Shown here piece by piece: positions 60,793 through 64,000 of a DNA stretch of 64,000 bases. Both the position numbers and the translations under genes were made by a program. The stretch's first letter is position 1; each line of letters opens with the position of its first letter. The notes beneath the pieces are model-generated. The model worked only from the letters and a program-made list of their open reading frames with translations. It was not told where the DNA came from and did no database searches. Source of the DNA: JAAFHB01 sp963677935 (GTDB taxonomy: Bacteria; Bacteroidota; Bacteroidia; Bacteroidales; Prolixibacteraceae); NCBI GenBank assembly GCA_963677935.2, contig CAXXEH010000003.1:3596001-3660000 (forward strand), written 5' to 3'.

Positions 60793-63738
60793 TCACTTCT
60801 GACTAACCTGTACCTTCACACTCCAGTCAGAGAAAGTAACTGTATAGGGCTTACCATTGGAAGAACCGGCTGCAAGTCCCAGGTCAACAGCTTCGGTTAA
60901 GCCGGGAAGCGGGGTTGACTTACGTTGAATAATCCAGTTTTTGCCGTCCACACTGACATAACCGCTATAAGTATTTCCATGTCGTTCGAGTTTGAGCCAA
61001 ACCGGCATTGTCGTATTTTCCGGCAGATTTTCACTGGCCGCCTTATGCATACTCCCATCCCCAAATTCGTCGTATTCAATACCTGCACGATTGGGCGTAG
61101 TAAACATCAAAACAGAGCCCAGGCTACCCTTAACTACATCAAAGCTTTGTGTGATGTCGTTTCGTGCATATAGACCTGCACGAAACCAGGCCTCCGTTTT
61201 TTCACCAAAGGCTGCAACCTTAACCGACGCCACAAAATCTCCTTCCAACTGCCTTAGGTATAGTGTAGCATAGGCATCTTCAGCATGGAAGAAATCGCTC
61301 CCCGCTGCTGTTATTTTATAACGACCGTCTTGCTGACTAAATTCTGCATTTGCAGGCTTTGCTTTCGCTGAAATATAGGTCAGAAGCTTTTCCTTTTTTA
61401 AATCCAACTCCTTATATTCGGAAACTTTAAGGATAATTTCAGAACTGTTCTCAATTCGAACATTATGGACTCCCACCTCAGGGGTAATCACAAACTGAAC
61501 CTCTTTTTCCTCCATTGGCAGGAGTGAGAGTGCCTGACTATTTAGTTCCTTTCCGTTGGCATATAAATGGATATTTGACTGGAAGTTTTCCTGTTTCACA
61601 TTCTTCGCTGCCGCACTCACCCTGATGACCTCACCAGACAGCACCCTTTCCTCGGAAGCGCGAATATTATCGAACACGATTGAGGGTCTCTCGCCTACTA
61701 CATTTACCGCTTGAGGCTGTGTCTCACCAATGGCTATTTCCTGCCTGCCATTGTTTAATAAGCGAAATTCAAACTCAATTCTGCGACTGTTATTTTTTAT
61801 AACCGGAAACTCCTTAGTTTGAAATACTTTACTTTTAATGTATAAATATACAGTGCCAAAACCTGTGGATCCGGAGTTAAAGATATCTGCCGACACTTTA
61901 ACAACAGAACCTGAAGGTATAGAATCTGAAGCTGATAATACGCTGCTGATAATTTTAAGGTTTGATGCTGCAAACACCGGATTGCCCTCGATAATTTCCT
62001 CAGGTGCATTTCTTGGCGCCTCAATGAGCTCATTATCTCTGTAAATATTGTCGGCAATGTATGCTCCGTTAAGTTTCATCGTTCTTTGCTCAATGTCGTA
62101 ATAAATATTTTTCTCGACTACCCAGTCTTTTGCAAGGCAGTCAAACCAAATGGGGACATTCTCGTTTGTAAAACCGCGGCGTACACGATGAAAAAGATTA
62201 TTCCGTACAAAAGAATTCAGCGTTAAGCCGGCGAGCTTAATAACACCTGTATCGTCAGCATCATTTTGCATATCGTCGAAATGGTTATACTCCACAAGGT
62301 AACTTTCATCCGCCTCTTCCTCCATGTTACCCCACTGGCATGAGATGCAGTTGGGCCAGTAACTTTTGTAAAAATAGTTATGCGAAATTGTAGTAAAATT
62401 GGTGTAAAGAAACTGTACAACGTCCCCACCGCATCCAATAAATTTGTTTCTGTAAATCAATGTTTGCTTAACCTGTTGCCGGATATTCCCATTTTCTTTT
62501 GGACCTCTCCCCTGAATAGCCCCTTTCCTGAGCTCTCTGAACAGGTTATTTGCTATTCGGGTATTTGAGCACCCATAACCCAGCTTAACCGCAGTACTTT
62601 CGCTGTTGCTCAGCTCAGCGAATTCGAGCTCGCACCCCTGGACATATTCGTAAGTAATGACTGTCCCTCCAGAAGTAACTCCATCGAAAGTCAGGCCGTA
62701 AAAACGGAGGTTCCTCACAGGTCTTCCCTCGTCTCCTGTCACCGTAACCAACCGGTTATATCCAGGGACACACATCTTCGCATTGTTAGGGTTATCAATT
62801 CCATCCATTGGAATATAGCTTATCTCTCTTTTCCCTTTATCAAAGTACCATTCACCAGGCAAATTCATAGCATCCTTTACATTTTCGACATAGTAGCGTG
62901 GTGGCACGAGGAGTAACCGGGATTCGGGATGGGCCAGCAAGGCAGTTTGTTTTTTCTCGTCAACTTTTGCAATTGAATTTTCAGCAATATTCCATCTCAT
63001 CAGCAATATTAAACGGTTATAAGCCATCTCTTTCCAGTTTTTAACATCCCCTTTTCTGAAGTTTAGCTCCGAATTATTCGTCAGTTTTTCAACTGTAAAA
63101 TAGCCTGAATCCGGCGTTCTTGCAGGGGTTTGCTTCATTCCGTTGGCAAGAAGTATCGTAGCATTTTCCTGCGAAAAAGGTGCAACCCAGCAATTGCGAG
63201 CTTTTTTCCAGTTAGTTACCTCTGTTCCACCCGATATAACAGGCTTTTCGCCCGGAAAGGCAGCATAGGTTACATAGTGGTCTCTGAGGTGATGAAACTC
63301 AAATGCACCTGTAGGGAGGTTTGTTTCAACACGTTCTCCGCCATCTTTTGGCGCAAATGTTAGTGGGGATGTTAAAGTGTAAAGCCCCTCGCGAATAAAA
63401 ACAACAATATCCTTACCCTTGCCAAGCGGATGATTACTGCCAATGTACCTTGAAATATTGGATATTTTCTTTGGCTGATAAACCTGAGCCTTAAGGTCGA
63501 GTACCCCTTGCTGCGCTCTTTTAATTGTGGCAAAAGGGCCATCAGTGCCAGTTTTATTAGGTTCTGCGAGTGTCCCTGACCAGTTGTCGTTACCCTTCGG
63601 GGAAACATAAAAGTCTCCCCTAGCTTTTGCAGGATCAAACTCCTGCCTCGACTCGCTGCGCATCAATGTGCCATCCCTAAGCTGGGCTGAAAGCGAGTAT
63701 GCAGAGAAAAATAATAAAAACAAAATAGATTTTCTCAT
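60793..63738 (-). CDS. Large right-handed beta-helix (GH141-like) secreted protein, second paralogue
   Basis: The 981 residues have a normal signal peptide (about 1-18). From DFYVSPKGNDNWSGTLAEPN onward it parallels the plus-strand protein encoded at 40.5-43.6 kb in every module: beta-helix, beta-sandwich linkers (NNSRRIEFEFRL), and the C-terminal module with DFFHAEDAYATLYL and SGYVSVDGKNWI. Unlike that copy it has no long basic N-terminal extension. A GH92-like gene ends 40 bases upstream on the same strand, so the two are probably co-transcribed. The substrate is unknown. Confidence 0.8.
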   Translation of the reverse strand: MRKSILFLLFFSAYSLSAQLRDGTLMRSESRQEFDPAKARGDFYVSPKGNDNWSGTLAEPNKTGTDGPFATIKRAQQGVLDLKAQVYQPKKISNISRYIGSNHPLGKGKDIVVFIREGLYTLTSPLTFAPKDGGERVETNLPTGAFEFHHLRDHYVTYAAFPGEKPVISGGTEVTNWKKARNCWVAPFSQENATILLANGMKQTPARTPDSGYFTVEKLTNNSELNFRKGDVKNWKEMAYNRLILLMRWNIAENSIAKVDEKKQTALLAHPESRLLLVPPRYYVENVKDAMNLPGEWYFDKGKREISYIPMDGIDNPNNAKMCVPGYNRLVTVTGDEGRPVRNLRFYGLTFDGVTSGGTVITYEYVQGCELEFAELSNSESTAVKLGYGCSNTRIANNLFRELRKGAIQGRGPKENGNIRQQVKQTLIYRNKFIGCGGDVVQFLYTNFTTISHNYFYKSYWPNCISCQWGNMEEEADESYLVEYNHFDDMQNDADDTGVIKLAGLTLNSFVRNNLFHRVRRGFTNENVPIWFDCLAKDWVVEKNIYYDIEQRTMKLNGAYIADNIYRDNELIEAPRNAPEEIIEGNPVFAASNLKIISSVLSASDSIPSGSVVKVSADIFNSGSTGFGTVYLYIKSKVFQTKEFPVIKNNSRRIEFEFRLLNNGRQEIAIGETQPQAVNVVGERPSIVFDNIRASEERVLSGEVIRVSAAAKNVKQENFQSNIHLYANGKELNSQALSLLPMEEKEVQFVITPEVGVHNVRIENSSEIILKVSEYKELDLKKEKLLTYISAKAKPANAEFSQQDGRYKITAAGSDFFHAEDAYATLYLRQLEGDFVASVKVAAFGEKTEAWFRAGLYARNDITQSFDVVKGSLGSVLMFTTPNRAGIEYDEFGDGSMHKAASENLPENTTMPVWLKLERHGNTYSGYVSVDGKNWIIQRKSTPLPGLTEAVDLGLAAGSSNGKPYTVTFSDWSVKVQVSQK

Positions 63739-63778
63739 ATTTTTATTTGGCCTTAAAATCCAAATTATTTATAACCTC

Positions 63779-64000
63779 CTAACGCTCTCCCCATTGGGGG
63801 TTCGGATTTCTTCCTAAAACGTAGCTTAACGTGCCGCCGTTAACGATATCGCTGAAATATATCCATGATTTCCGGAGTGGTTTTCCGTTAAGTTTTGCGC
63901 TTTGGATGTAGATATTTTCAGGGGTGTTATTTTCTGTCGTTATAATAAAAGTTTTACCATTATAATATTTAGGATCAAGCGATAATGTAATTTTATGGAA
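63779..64000 (-). CDS. C-terminal end of a GH92-like alpha-mannosidase, truncated by the window edge
   Basis: The last 73 codons of a minus-strand gene are visible, with the frame open to base 64000 and a TAG at 63781-63779. The sequence ends with a beta-sandwich carrying ENIYIQSAKLNGKPLRKSW, then DIVNGGTLSYVLGRNPNPQW. This is the typical C-terminus of GH92 exo-alpha-mannosidases (NxYIQSxxLNGKP, then GGxLxFxMGxxPN). The catalytic part lies beyond the window. It is the upstream gene of the beta-helix paralogue. Confidence 0.82.
   Translation of the reverse strand, partial: FHKITLSLDPKYYNGKTFIITTENNTPENIYIQSAKLNGKPLRKSWIYFSDIVNGGTLSYVLGRNPNPQWGER

Overview
The window looks like part of a chromosome from an anaerobic Bacteroidota (Bacteroidales/Marinilabiliales-like). 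The signs are moderate GC, starts preceded by A-rich rather than Shine-Dalgarno sequence, TAnnTTTG-type promoters, many lipoproteins and Tat-exported carbohydrate enzymes, a PAS-rich hybrid histidine kinase, and an oxygen-sensitive glycyl-radical decarboxylase. No rRNA, tRNA, CRISPR array, prophage or intact insertion sequence was seen.

Region 1 (1-6.4 kb, + strand) is the 3' end of an NHLP/NHLM-type peptide-export system. It holds a 5'-truncated C39-peptidase/ABC exporter, its ABC partner with a cNMP-binding-like N-terminus, and a lipoprotein with two tandem family-3 solute-binding domains. No precursor peptide is inside the window.

Region 2 (6.4-21.1 kb, - strand) is the most distinctive part: eleven same-strand genes behind one likely main promoter that has a 17-bp palindrome between its -33 and -7 elements. 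In transcription order they are a lipoprotein of the cyclase/kynurenine-formamidase family; a single and a fused double COG2984-type solute-binding protein; a STAS protein with an uncharacterised C-terminal domain; the permease and ATPase of a COG4120/COG1101 ABC importer; a third solute-binding protein; a STAS + related-domain + APH-like kinase protein; a small STAS protein; and 4-hydroxyphenylacetate decarboxylase large subunit, small subunit and activase (hpdB-hpdC-hpdA). I infer uptake of an aromatic compound, STAS/kinase signalling, and decarboxylation of 4-hydroxyphenylacetate to p-cresol.

Region 3 (21.1-36.9 kb) is mixed. It has a decayed beta-lactamase-family fragment, a Na/Pi cotransporter-like protein, two small membrane proteins, a 1371-residue hybrid histidine kinase with a degenerate N-terminal receiver, a secreted beta-propeller/phosphoesterase, a YefM/YoeB-like toxin-antitoxin pair with a visible operator, an esterase + polysaccharide deacetylase operon, an Lgt-like protein with an unusual C-terminal extension, and an esterase lipoprotein.

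Region 4 (37-64 kb) is a glycan-degradation island. It contains a GH106-like protein, two long paralogous beta-helix (GH141-like) proteins facing each other across the island, two tandem GH67N/alpha-glucuronidase-like paralogues, a pectate-lyase-type beta-helix, a Gfo/Idh/MocA oxidoreductase, a ceramidase-like protein, a DapA-family lyase with an altered active site, a UroD-family methyltransferase with an intact zinc triad, an alpha/alpha-barrel protein, two unassigned secreted TIM-barrel-like proteins, and the tail of a GH92 mannosidase at the right edge. No SusC/SusD pair or dedicated regulator lies inside the window. Intergenic spaces here carry multi-hairpin repeats, notably at 45.7 and 58.5 kb.
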